A stretch of 64,000 nucleotides of DNA from Streptomyces sp. NBC_01317 (lineage in GTDB: Bacteria > Actinomycetota > Actinomycetes > Streptomycetales > Streptomycetaceae): assembly GCF_035961655.1 (NCBI RefSeq), contig NZ_CP108393.1, positions 6,398,501-6,462,500 of the forward strand, written 5' to 3'. Below the pieces are notes generated by a model, which was not told the DNA's origin, did no database searches, and saw only the letters and a list, made by a program, of their open reading frames with translations. Positions 17,272-24,672 of the stretch are shown piece after piece; the first letter of the stretch is position 1; every line of letters begins with the position of its first letter. Both the position numbers and the translations under genes were made by a program.

Positions 17272-18063
17272 ATGACTTCGCTCGATCCAGTACTCGACAA
17301 GGACGGCGTACGGCTCACCGTCGAGGACGCGGTCGCCACGGTGACGTTGACCAACCCGGCCAAACGCAACGCTCAGTCTCCCGCTCTGTGGCGGGCGTTG
17401 TCGGAAGCCGGACGGTCGTTGCCGGGCAGTGTGCGGGTTGTCATCCTGCGCGGTGAGGGAGTCTCCTTCTCCGCCGGGCTCGACCGGCAGGCGTTCACCC
17501 CCGAGGGGTTCGACGGGGAGCCTACTTTCCTCGATCTCGCGCGCGAGTCCGACGAGGCTCTCGACGCGGCGATCGCCGGGTACCAGGACGGATTCACCTG
17601 GCTGCGGCGCAACGACCTCGTGTCGATCGCGGCGGTCCAGGGGCATGCCATCGGGGCGGGCTTCCAGCTCGCCCTGGCGTGCGATCTCCGGGTGGTGACG
17701 CCCGACGTCCAGTTCGCCATGCGCGAGACCGGCCTCGGCATCGTCCCCGACCTCACCGGTACGCATCCGCTGGTGGCACTGGTGGGATACGCCCGCGCGC
17801 TGGAGATCTGCGCGACGGGCCGCTTCGTCCAGGCGGCGGAGGCCGAGCGCACCGGGCTCGCCAACCTCGTGGTCGGTACGGACGAGCTGGACGCGGCGGT
17901 GAAGGACCTGGCGGCCGCGCTGCTGGCGGCTCCGCGCGACGCGGTGATCGAGACGAAGGCGCTGCTGGCCGGCGCGGCGGGCCGCACCTTCGACGAACAG
18001 CGCGCCGCCGAGCGCGCCGCACAGGCGCGCCGCCTCCGCGACCTGGCGGGCCTGTCGGACTGA
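17272..18063 (+). CDS. Enoyl-CoA hydratase/isomerase family protein
   Basis: A 263-residue crotonase-fold protein. The oxyanion-hole segments VSFSAGLDRQAF and AAVQGHAIGAGFQLALACD are clear. RETGLGIVPDLTGTHPL replaces the usual second-glutamate region; the acidic residue typical of hydratases (GTE-type motif) is not obvious, so isomerase, hydrolase or other crotonase chemistry is possible. The start is ATG 17272 with GGAGG nine bases upstream. It follows the gbn-type gene after 128 bases. Confidence 0.88.
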   Translation: MTSLDPVLDKDGVRLTVEDAVATVTLTNPAKRNAQSPALWRALSEAGRSLPGSVRVVILRGEGVSFSAGLDRQAFTPEGFDGEPTFLDLARESDEALDAAIAGYQDGFTWLRRNDLVSIAAVQGHAIGAGFQLALACDLRVVTPDVQFAMRETGLGIVPDLTGTHPLVALVGYARALEICATGRFVQAAEAERTGLANLVVGTDELDAAVKDLAAALLAAPRDAVIETKALLAGAAGRTFDEQRAAERAAQARRLRDLAGLSD

Positions 18064-18100
18064 CGACGCGCCCCTGCTGCCCCTGACGGGTGGCCCCGGA

Positions 18101-18129
18101 CCGTACGGGAAGCCCCGCCTCCCGTACGG
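18101..18129. terminator. Bidirectional hairpin between convergent genes
   Basis: CCGTACGGGA (18101-18110) pairs perfectly with TCCCGTACGG (18120-18129) around a 9-base loop. It lies between the enoyl-CoA hydratase gene (plus) and the two-repeat protein gene (minus). Confidence 0.7.
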
Positions 18130-18152
18130 CCCCGCGCCCCCGGGCACGCCCC

Positions 18153-18935
18153 TCAGTCCTCGGCCGGCCCGTGGTCGGCCTGCGCCTCCACCGCCGTGAC
18201 CAGCACCGTCACCGGCGACGTCCCCGTCGCGGTCACCGCCTCGCGGACCGCTCGTGCCACCGTCGGCGCGTGGTGGCCCGGTGCCGTCGCCACCTCCACC
18301 CGTACCTGGTCCCAGGTGACGGTCACCGCCGTGCCCAGGGTCCCGGTCAGGTACGCGACCCCCGGCACCCCGGCCGCCGCCCGCGCCGCCTCGCCCTTCG
18401 CCGGAGCGGCCCGTCCCCCGACCGGCCCAGTGGCCGCCGACTTTCTGACGGCCTCCGCCCCCGGCCCGGCGGCCGGCTCCACCAGGCCCGTGATCCGCAG
18501 GTCGACCTCCGCCACGTCCAGCCCCAGCCGCTCCTCCGCCGCCCCGGCCAGCACCTCGCGCAACCGCTGCGCCACCACCATCAGCGGCTCACCCGTCGTC
18601 GCCGTGAACTCCCCGTCGATCCGCAGCGGTACGGATACGGCCGCACCCGGCGCCGGGGGCACCACGGGCAGCCCCGGCCCGTCCCGGTCGGCCGGGGAGA
18701 GCCACAACCCGCCCAGCGACGCGCCCGGCACCCCCACCGCCGCGCGCCGCAGCTCCGCCGTCGCCGCCTGCTCCGTCACCCAGATGCCCTCGGACGGACC
18801 GCCCGAAGGGAGCAGCCGGCCCAGACCCAGCCGCTGCCGCACCGCGGCCGTCCATCCGGGGGAGCCCTGGCCGTCGGTGCCCCGGTCCGAGGTGTCCGAA
18901 GGGCCCTGGCCGTCCCTGCTGTGCGCTGTCGTCAT
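18153..18935 (-). CDS. Two-repeat protein divergent from the Asp23 cluster (P10-family annotation in relatives)
   Basis: 260 residues, no signal peptide. In other Streptomyces such proteins carry the uninformative name nucleopolyhedrovirus P10 family protein. Two similar halves are seen: VSVPLRIDGEFTATTGEPLM...LGLDVAEVDLRITGL and VTVTWDQVRVEVATAP...VTVLVTAVEA. Each is a beta-strand, helix, strand pattern much like the core of Asp23/Gls24 (compare LDLEIVVDYG...VVEVNIAVSDV next door). A Gly/Ala-rich linker joins them. Start ATG 18935; an ATG at 18974 is also in frame. It is divergent from the Asp23 gene with 87 bases between. A function in the same envelope module is inferred. Confidence 0.75.
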   Translation of the reverse strand: MTTAHSRDGQGPSDTSDRGTDGQGSPGWTAAVRQRLGLGRLLPSGGPSEGIWVTEQAATAELRRAAVGVPGASLGGLWLSPADRDGPGLPVVPPAPGAAVSVPLRIDGEFTATTGEPLMVVAQRLREVLAGAAEERLGLDVAEVDLRITGLVEPAAGPGAEAVRKSAATGPVGGRAAPAKGEAARAAAGVPGVAYLTGTLGTAVTVTWDQVRVEVATAPGHHAPTVARAVREAVTATGTSPVTVLVTAVEAQADHGPAED

Positions 18936-19022
18936 GTCCCCAGCCTGCCGTATGTACGGTGCGTAACGGCCCAAGCACCCCTAATGTGTGCAAAGGAGTC
19001 GATCACCGAGCGGAAAGGGCGA

Positions 19023-19526
19023 ATGGCGATGTCAGACACCGCATCCCGTAATCAGTCCGAGTCTTCCGTCAGGGAGGGGGTGGGAGACGAGGGGCGCAGG
19101 GTCTCCGCGGGCAAGCGCGGCGGCGGCGCCCCCGGCTCGCGCGGCCGTACCACCATCGCCGACGGCGTGGTGGAGAAGATCGCCGGTCTCGCGGCCCGTG
19201 ACGTGGTCGGCGTGCACGCCATGGGCAGCGGGATGTCCCGCACCTTCGGCGCCGTCCGCGACCGGGTGCCCGGCACCGGGTCGTCCAAGTCCGTCAGCCG
19301 GGGCGTGAAGGCCGAGGTCGGCGAGGTGCAGGCCGCCCTCGACCTGGAGATCGTCGTCGACTACGGCGTGTCGATCACCGAGGTCGCCCGGGTGGTGCGG
19401 GAGAACGTCATCTCCGCCGTGGAGCGGATGACGGGCCTGGAGGTCGTCGAGGTCAACATCGCGGTCAGCGACGTCAAGCTGCCCGACGAAGAGGACGACG
19501 ACGACTCGGACACCCGAGTCCAGTAA
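19023..19526 (+). CDS. Asp23/Gls24 family envelope stress response protein
   Basis: A 167-residue cytoplasmic protein. After a low-complexity N-terminus (Ser, Gly and Arg), GRTTIADGVVEKIAGLAARD starts the Asp23 domain. It runs to VVEVNIAVSDVKLPDEED and ends in an acidic tail. Asp23 proteins sit beneath the membrane, tethered by AmaP, and respond to envelope or alkaline stress. ATG 19023 is chosen (AAAGGG five bases upstream); ATG 19029, two codons on, is equally plausible by spacing. It is the first gene of a five-gene plus-strand group. Confidence 0.9.
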   Translation: MAMSDTASRNQSESSVREGVGDEGRRVSAGKRGGGAPGSRGRTTIADGVVEKIAGLAARDVVGVHAMGSGMSRTFGAVRDRVPGTGSSKSVSRGVKAEVGEVQAALDLEIVVDYGVSITEVARVVRENVISAVERMTGLEVVEVNIAVSDVKLPDEEDDDDSDTRVQ

Positions 19527-19567
19527 GGGGTGGGGGAGACGGACGCGAAGCGGAGAAGGAGCGCACG

Positions 19568-19759
19568 ATGAGCATGGCGATGGTCGGTGTGTTGGCCGGT
19601 ATCGCGCTCGGGTTCGCCGGATATTTCGGCGGTTTCGGAGCGTTTGTGGTGGTGGCCGTGCTGGGCGCGGCCGGGTTTGTCGCCGGGAAGTTCGCGGACG
19701 GCGATCTGGAGCCCGGCGACTTCTTCCGCAGTCGCGACCGCGACGGCCGGCGGCGGTGA
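19568..19759 (+). CDS. Small two-segment membrane protein of the Asp23 cluster
   Basis: 63 residues with two hydrophobic segments (about 4-23 and 24-42) and a charged tail ending FRSRDRDGRRR. The ATG has GAAGGAG seven bases ahead. Its position and size resemble the DUF2273-type small membrane proteins found with Asp23 and AmaP in Firmicutes; the assignment is by context. It probably helps anchor the Asp23 proteins. Confidence 0.8.
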   Translation: MSMAMVGVLAGIALGFAGYFGGFGAFVVVAVLGAAGFVAGKFADGDLEPGDFFRSRDRDGRRR

Positions 19760-19765
19760 TCCCGC

Positions 19766-20113
19766 GTGGCCGGTGACCAGGTGGTGGCCGCCGAGCGCGG
19801 AGTGACGACGATCGCGGACCGCGTCGTGGCGAAGATCGCCGCGCGCGCCGCGAGGGAGGCGCTCGACCGCGTACCGGAAGGCGGGGAGGCACCGCACGCC
19901 TCGGTGACGGTGCATCACGGCGCCGCGCGGGTGCGGGTCGGACTGGAGCTGGACTACCCCTCCGACATCGGCGCCCGCTGCGGCGCCGTACGGCAGCGGG
20001 TCGCCCAGCGGGTGCACGGGCTGGCGGGTGTGGAGGTGGCCGAGGTGGTGGTCCAGGTCGAACGCCTGCACTCCGTGCACACGCGGGGCGCCGACCGGGG
20101 GAGGATCCGATGA
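19766..20113 (+). CDS. Second Asp23/Gls24 family protein
   Basis: 115 residues. RGVTTIADRVVAKIAARAAR matches the start of the first Asp23 protein. VRVGLELDYPSDIGARCGAVRQRV and VAEVVVQVERL are the core strands and helix. It lacks the long N- and C-terminal tails of the first copy. The GTG start at 19766 is six bases after the previous stop, and its TGA overlaps the next ATG (ATGA at 20110). Two Asp23 paralogues in one operon suggest a hetero-oligomer. Confidence 0.85.
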   Translation: MAGDQVVAAERGVTTIADRVVAKIAARAAREALDRVPEGGEAPHASVTVHHGAARVRVGLELDYPSDIGARCGAVRQRVAQRVHGLAGVEVAEVVVQVERLHSVHTRGADRGRIR

Positions 20114-20874
20114 GCGGACCATCCGACGAGTCGCACGAGTCGCACGAGCCCGGCGGGTCCCACGTGTCGGACGCGCGACACGGGCGACACGGGCGACACG
20201 GCCGGGACGGCGGCGTCGACCTCGCCAAGCACGGGGAGGGAGACGGTGTCCCGCCGGCCGGCGGGTCCGCCGCGGCCGCGAGCCACGAGCCGAGACCCCC
20301 CTCCCCGGACGGCGCCACCGTCTCCGGTGGCAAAGCGGGCCGCTTCTGGTCCGCGCGCCGGATCCCCGCCGCCGTGGCCGCCGCGATCATCCTGGGCGCC
20401 GCCGGCCTGGTGCTGTACGACGTCGCGGCGGTACGGGCCGGGCACCACGCGATGTACTGGCGCCGCAGACTGGCCGAGGAACTGGCCGAACAGCCGCTCG
20501 ACGAGACGTGGCTCATGCTCTCGGCCTGTGTGGCGATGGCACTCGGCGTCTGGCTGATCCTCCTCGCCCTGACCCCGGGCCTCCGCGCCCTGCTCCCGAT
20601 GCGCCGCGACTTCGGCCACGTACGGGCCGGCCTCGACCGGTCCGCCGCCGCGCTCGTCCTGCGCGACCGGGCCATGGAGGTCTCGGGCGTACGGTCCGCG
20701 CGGGTCCGGGTGCGCCGGCGCAAGGCACGGGTCCGCGCGCTGTCCCACTTCCGTGAACTGGACGACGTACGGGCCGATCTGGACAGCGCCCTCGGCGCCG
20801 GCCTGGGGGACCTGGGTCTCGCCAGGCCGCTCGCCCTGTCGGTACGGGTCCGCAGGCCCAAGAAGAAGGGGTGA
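20110..20874 (+). CDS. DUF6286-type membrane protein of the Asp23 cluster
   Basis: 254 residues. The N-terminal 75 are disordered with short repeats (ESHESHEP and RHGRHGRHGRDGG; the latter from 9-base DNA repeats near 20176-20203). Two membrane segments follow (about 83-103 and 135-156). The cytoplasmic C-terminal domain of about 85 residues contains MEVSGVRSARVRVRRRKARV and LARPLALSVRVRRPKKKG. Its strand-helix-strand pattern is reminiscent of Asp23. It is translationally coupled to the Asp23 gene before it. Confidence 0.8.
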   Translation: MSGPSDESHESHEPGGSHVSDARHGRHGRHGRDGGVDLAKHGEGDGVPPAGGSAAAASHEPRPPSPDGATVSGGKAGRFWSARRIPAAVAAAIILGAAGLVLYDVAAVRAGHHAMYWRRRLAEELAEQPLDETWLMLSACVAMALGVWLILLALTPGLRALLPMRRDFGHVRAGLDRSAAALVLRDRAMEVSGVRSARVRVRRRKARVRALSHFRELDDVRADLDSALGAGLGDLGLARPLALSVRVRRPKKKG

Positions 20875-20878
20875 CCGG

Positions 20879-21625
20879 ATGAGCCGGCGCGGCGAGAAGC
20901 GCGGGACGGACCGTCAGGCGAAGAAGGAGCAGAAGGAACAGAAGCAGTGGCGGTCGAGGCAGGCCAAGAAGGCGAAGCACGAGCAGAGCGAGAAGAAGGC
21001 CGGCCACGGCCACGGGGGCGCGTCCAAGCCCGGCCGTACCGGCGGGGTGTTCCGGATCGTCAACCGGGTCCTGCTCGGTCTCCTCGGCCTGGTGCTGCTC
21101 CTCGCCGGGGGTGTGGTGGTCGCCCAGGGGCAGGGCTGGTCGGTGCCCGGCTGGTGGCCGTACAGCGGACCGCACGACGTCCTGCTGACCCGTCACAACC
21201 GGCAGCGCTACCGCGACGACGGCTGGTGGTGGCCGGTGATCATCGCCGCCCTGGCGGTCATCGTGGTCCTGACGCTGTGCTGGCTGCTGGCACAGTTCCG
21301 GCGGGCGCGGCTGGCCGAAATTCTCGTCGAGAGCGGCGACGGTGAAGGCGCGCTGCTGCGCGGGCGGGCACTCGAAGGGGTGCTGGAGAGCGAGGCGGGG
21401 TCCCTCGATGGAGTGGCAGGTGCGCGCGCCAGGTTGACGGGCCGTCGTACGGCGCCCGCCGCGCGGGTCCAGCTCCTGCTGGAGCCGCACGCCGATCCCG
21501 GCGGCGCGATGAACCGCCTGACGGGCGAGGCGCTGGCCCACGCGCGCGGCTCCGCCGGGCTGGAGGCGCTGCCGGCGGAGGTCAGGCTGCGGGCCGCCAA
21601 GCATCGCCCCGAGAGAGTGAATTGA
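20879..21625 (+). CDS. amaP: Alkaline shock response membrane anchor protein AmaP
   Basis: 248 residues. A very basic N-terminus (RRGEKRGTDRQAKKEQKEQK) precedes two membrane segments (about 61-82 and 117-139), separated by an extracellular loop with GWWPYSGPHDVLLT. The C-terminal cytoplasmic part ends AEVRLRAAKHRPERVN. AmaP tethers Asp23 to the membrane in Firmicutes; size, two-helix layout and operon position fit. The ATG at 20879 lies four bases after the DUF6286 stop with AAGGGG upstream. Confidence 0.82.
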   Translation: MSRRGEKRGTDRQAKKEQKEQKQWRSRQAKKAKHEQSEKKAGHGHGGASKPGRTGGVFRIVNRVLLGLLGLVLLLAGGVVVAQGQGWSVPGWWPYSGPHDVLLTRHNRQRYRDDGWWWPVIIAALAVIVVLTLCWLLAQFRRARLAEILVESGDGEGALLRGRALEGVLESEAGSLDGVAGARARLTGRRTAPAARVQLLLEPHADPGGAMNRLTGEALAHARGSAGLEALPAEVRLRAAKHRPERVN

Positions 21626-21892
21626 CGGAGAGTGGTCGATCGGTGACGCATCTGGTGTCTCTGTAGCCCCATTCGTCCCATGGTTTCTGATTCTCCCGTT
21701 GACTGGTCCTATGGATCACCGATAGGGCTATACGGCGGCCCGGAGCGGCGGCCGGATTCTCTGTGGCCCGTTTCGGCCGGTGATCCGTGCGGCGGCGGTG
21801 ATCCGCGCGACAACAGTGAAACGGCGACGACAGTGATGTGACGGGGTTACAGCTATGGCAAGTGGTGCCACTGCCGGTCCACGGCGGTGTGA

Positions 21893-23269
21893 GTGATGCC
21901 CGTTCCGTGGTGGCGGCAGAGACGGCGGGCCGAGAGCGCCCTGGCCGACGCGCAGTCCGTGTTCGACGCGCGGCTGGCGTACGGCGAGAGACTCCAGCAG
22001 GACCGGGTGGCCGCGCTGGAGGGCGAGATCGCCCGGCTGGGCGCGGAGCTGGCCGGGAAGGACGACCTGGTGCGGTCGGTCGTCGCCGAGGTGCGCCACA
22101 CGGCCGCCACCCGGCTGCCCGAGCTGGCGATGGCCACCGCGCACCCCCACGTGGTGGTCCCCGGGCTGCGCGACGAACAGCTGGCCGGCTCCGAGATCGA
22201 TGTGTCGCTCGGCCAGGTGCTCGACCAGGTGCGGCAGCTGGTCGTGGACGAGCGGGTACGGGGCGACGACGCGGCCAAGGCCGTGATGCGGGGCGTCATG
22301 GGCAAGCTCCAGGCGCTCCACTACCGGCAGCAGACCTTCCTCCAGGGCATGCAGGAGCGGTACGACCATCCGGACGTGGCCGAGGACCTGGTGCGCCTGG
22401 ACGAGCTCAACGAGCTGAACCTCCGGCTCGTCCAGGGCCTGGCCGTGATGTGCGGGAGGTGGCCGGGGCTGGCCCGGGGGGACTCGCCGGTGCAGGGCAT
22501 CGTCAAGAGCGCCGCCGGGCGGGTCGTCGGCTACCAGCGGATCGCGACGCCCAGCTACCACGTCCGCGGCCGGCTGGGGGTGGTGGCCCGCGCCGTCGAA
22601 CCGCTGGCCATGGTCCTCGCCGAGCTGCTCGACAACGCGCTCAGCCACTCCCCGAGCAACATCGACATCGAGGTGGAGGTGAAACACGGCGCGAGCGGCT
22701 GCACCTTCTTCATCACCGACTGGGGACTGGGCATGGAGGCGGACGAGCTGGCGCGGGCCAACGGGCTCGCCGCCGGTGATCTGGCGCTGCTCTTCACCGA
22801 GCTGGAGGGCGAACCGCCCGGCATCGGCCTGCCGGTGGCCGGTGCCATCGCCCGGCAGTACGGCCTGCGCACCGTCCTGGAGCGGGCCCCGTACAGCAAC
22901 GGGCTGCGCGCCGCCGTCCTCGTACCGGAGTCACTGCTGATCATGGTCAAGGAGGACTCGGTGGCGCCGAACACGGTGTCACCCAACGTGCCCTCCCCAC
23001 GCGTTCCGATCCTGGGCGACGAGGAGCCGCTTCCCGTGCATGTTTCCGCGTACACCCCCGCGACGGGCCCGGGCGGTCTGCCCCAGCGCAGGGGGATGCG
23101 CGCCCGGGCGGCGGCCGGCGCGGCCGGCGGCGTCCCCGACGCGCCCGGTGCGCCGGATCCCAGCCCGGCGGAGAACCAGAGCCGGTGGGCCGCGGTCCAG
23201 TCCGGCACGGCGGCCGGCCGCGCCGCCCCGGACCAGCCCGACCACCCCTCCGAAGAAGGACAGCCATGA
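21893..23269 (+). CDS. cvnA: Conservon sensor-kinase-like ATPase (CvnA)
   Basis: A 458-residue soluble protein. An N-terminal coiled coil (about 10-60) and a helical middle domain lead into a HATPase_c domain: LAELLDNALSHSP (N box), TDWGLGMEADEL (G1) and GIGLPVAGAIARQYG (G2). No phosphoacceptor HxxE/H-box precedes the ATPase. A Pro/Ala-rich tail of about 100 residues follows. This is the CvnA type found with small G proteins in Streptomyces. Start codons GTG 21893 and ATG 21896 are adjacent; neither has a clear ribosome site. The stop overlaps the next gene as ATGA. Confidence 0.88.
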   Translation: MMPVPWWRQRRRAESALADAQSVFDARLAYGERLQQDRVAALEGEIARLGAELAGKDDLVRSVVAEVRHTAATRLPELAMATAHPHVVVPGLRDEQLAGSEIDVSLGQVLDQVRQLVVDERVRGDDAAKAVMRGVMGKLQALHYRQQTFLQGMQERYDHPDVAEDLVRLDELNELNLRLVQGLAVMCGRWPGLARGDSPVQGIVKSAAGRVVGYQRIATPSYHVRGRLGVVARAVEPLAMVLAELLDNALSHSPSNIDIEVEVKHGASGCTFFITDWGLGMEADELARANGLAAGDLALLFTELEGEPPGIGLPVAGAIARQYGLRTVLERAPYSNGLRAAVLVPESLLIMVKEDSVAPNTVSPNVPSPRVPILGDEEPLPVHVSAYTPATGPGGLPQRRGMRARAAAGAAGGVPDAPGAPDPSPAENQSRWAAVQSGTAAGRAAPDQPDHPSEEGQP

Positions 23270-23724
23270 TGATCGATGGACGCCGTGAGCCGAAGCTCCG
23301 GACGACGGACGAACCGATGTCGTGGGTGCTCGAACCGCTGATGGACATCCCGCACGTACGGCACGGTGTGGTCCTCGCCTCCGACGGCCTGGTCCAGGGG
23401 CGCTCCACGAACCTGCCCCGGGTGGACGCGGAGGGCGCGTCGGCCATGCTCGCCGGCATCATCTCCTCCTCCCGCGGCCTCCTCGGCGCCTTCGCGGGCT
23501 CCGACGGCCCGGAGGACGTACGGCAGGTGGTCGTCGAGGGCCACCACGGCTACGTGTTCCTCACCGGCGCCGGCCGGAACGCGGTGATCGCCGTCTACAC
23601 CGACACCGACGTCGACCTGGGCGTCGTGGCGCACGAGGTACAGGTCCAGGTGAAGAAACTGGGCCGCGCCATGAGCACCCCGGCACGCCAGCACGGGAGC
23701 GGCGCTGTGGGTGCGGTGTCATGA
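23266..23724 (+). CDS. cvnB: Roadblock/LC7 domain protein (CvnB)
   Basis: A 152-residue roadblock/LC7 protein, a partner class for small GTPases. The core runs from WVLEPLMDIPHVRHGVVLASDGL to VVAHEVQVQVKKLG. ATG at 23266 has GAAGGA six bases ahead and overlaps cvnA by four bases; its stop overlaps cvnC by four bases. In S. coelicolor, conservon proteins assemble at the membrane like a G-protein-coupled signalling complex, and that is the inferred role here. Confidence 0.9.
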   Translation: MMIDGRREPKLRTTDEPMSWVLEPLMDIPHVRHGVVLASDGLVQGRSTNLPRVDAEGASAMLAGIISSSRGLLGAFAGSDGPEDVRQVVVEGHHGYVFLTGAGRNAVIAVYTDTDVDLGVVAHEVQVQVKKLGRAMSTPARQHGSGAVGAVS

Positions 23725-24086
23725 CTCCGGAACGGGCGTCGAGGCCGCTCGTACGGCCCTACGTCGAGACCGGCGGCCGGGCCAGGGCCGAACGCTGCGC
23801 GCTCGAACGGATCACCCTCCTCCACCGCGTCGGCGGCGAACTCCCGCGCGGCCTGAGCGACAAGCAGCGCGAGGCCATGGAACTGCTCAGGGCCGGTGCC
23901 CTGTCCCTGGTGGAGACCGCCTCGTACCTGCGGCTGCCCGTCTCGCTGTCGAAGGTCGTGCTGGCGGACCTCATCGCGGCGGGATGCCTCAAGGCCCGCC
24001 CGCCCGCGCCCCTCGCGGCGCAGCACGACCCCGAGATGCTGAGAAAGGTGCTCGATGGACTTCGCCGGGCCAAGTCCTCTCCGTGA
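23721..24086 (+). CDS. cvnC: DUF742 protein (CvnC)
   Basis: A 121-residue DUF742 family protein: RPLVRPYVETGGRA at the start, then a winged-helix-like stretch LSLVETASYLRLPVSLSKVV with LIAAGCLKARPP. ATG 23721 overlaps cvnB (ATGA). The 3' end overlaps the start of cvnD by 32 bases. Confidence 0.9.
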   Translation: MTPERASRPLVRPYVETGGRARAERCALERITLLHRVGGELPRGLSDKQREAMELLRAGALSLVETASYLRLPVSLSKVVLADLIAAGCLKARPPAPLAAQHDPEMLRKVLDGLRRAKSSP

Positions 24087-24672
24087 GGCCCCGCACAGCC
24101 CGCCCCCGGCCCGCCTGCCCGAGAACGCCCTGATGCTCAAGGTGGTGGTCGCCGGACCGTTCGCGGTCGGCAAGACCACCTTCGTCAGCGCCGTGTCCGA
24201 GATCCAGAGCCGGCACACCGAAGAGCTGATGACACAGGCCGGCGCGCTGGTCGACGACCTGGACGGGGTCGACGCCAAGACCCACACCACGGTCGGCACC
24301 GACTTCGGCCGGCTCACGCTGGACGACCGCCTCGTCCTGTACCTGTTCGGCAGCCCCGGGCAGAAGCGGTTCCGCGTCCTGTGGGACGACATCGTCCGGG
24401 GCGCGCTGGGCATCCTGGTGCTGGTCGACACCGGCAGGCTGGACGCCGCGTTCGAGGTGATGGACATGGTGGAGGCGGCGGGGCTGCCGTACGTCGTCGG
24501 CGTCAACCGCTTCCCCGCGTCACCGGTCCACTCGCCGGACGACGTGCGCGTGGCGCTCGACCTGCCGCCGGGCACCCCGGTCGTCGGGCTCGACGCGCGG
24601 GACCGCGACGCGTGCCTGGACGCGCTGATCACGATGACCCAACACGTCCTGTCCCCGCTGGAGATGGTGTGA
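24055..24672 (+). CDS. cvnD: Ras-like small GTPase of the conservon (CvnD)
   Basis: A 205-residue GTP-binding protein. The P-loop is VVAGPFAVGKTTF, the G3-like motif FGSPGQKRF, and VGVNRF stands where NKxD is expected (no full NKxD). This is the usual CvnD pattern. It starts inside cvnC and its TGA overlaps the P450 GTG. MglA-like GTPases of this type pair with roadblock proteins such as CvnB. Confidence 0.9.
   Translation: MDFAGPSPLREAPHSPPPARLPENALMLKVVVAGPFAVGKTTFVSAVSEIQSRHTEELMTQAGALVDDLDGVDAKTHTTVGTDFGRLTLDDRLVLYLFGSPGQKRFRVLWDDIVRGALGILVLVDTGRLDAAFEVMDMVEAAGLPYVVGVNRFPASPVHSPDDVRVALDLPPGTPVVGLDARDRDACLDALITMTQHVLSPLEMV

Noticed and set aside
20176..20203. CRISPR-like short repeats
   Set aside because: They are 9-base coding repeats (Arg-His-Gly) inside the DUF6286 gene with no spacers.
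21699..21728. Promoter TTGACT-N18-TAGGGC ahead of the conservon
   Set aside because: Plausible, but the -10 is weak and it lies 165 bases from the start; not listed as a feature.
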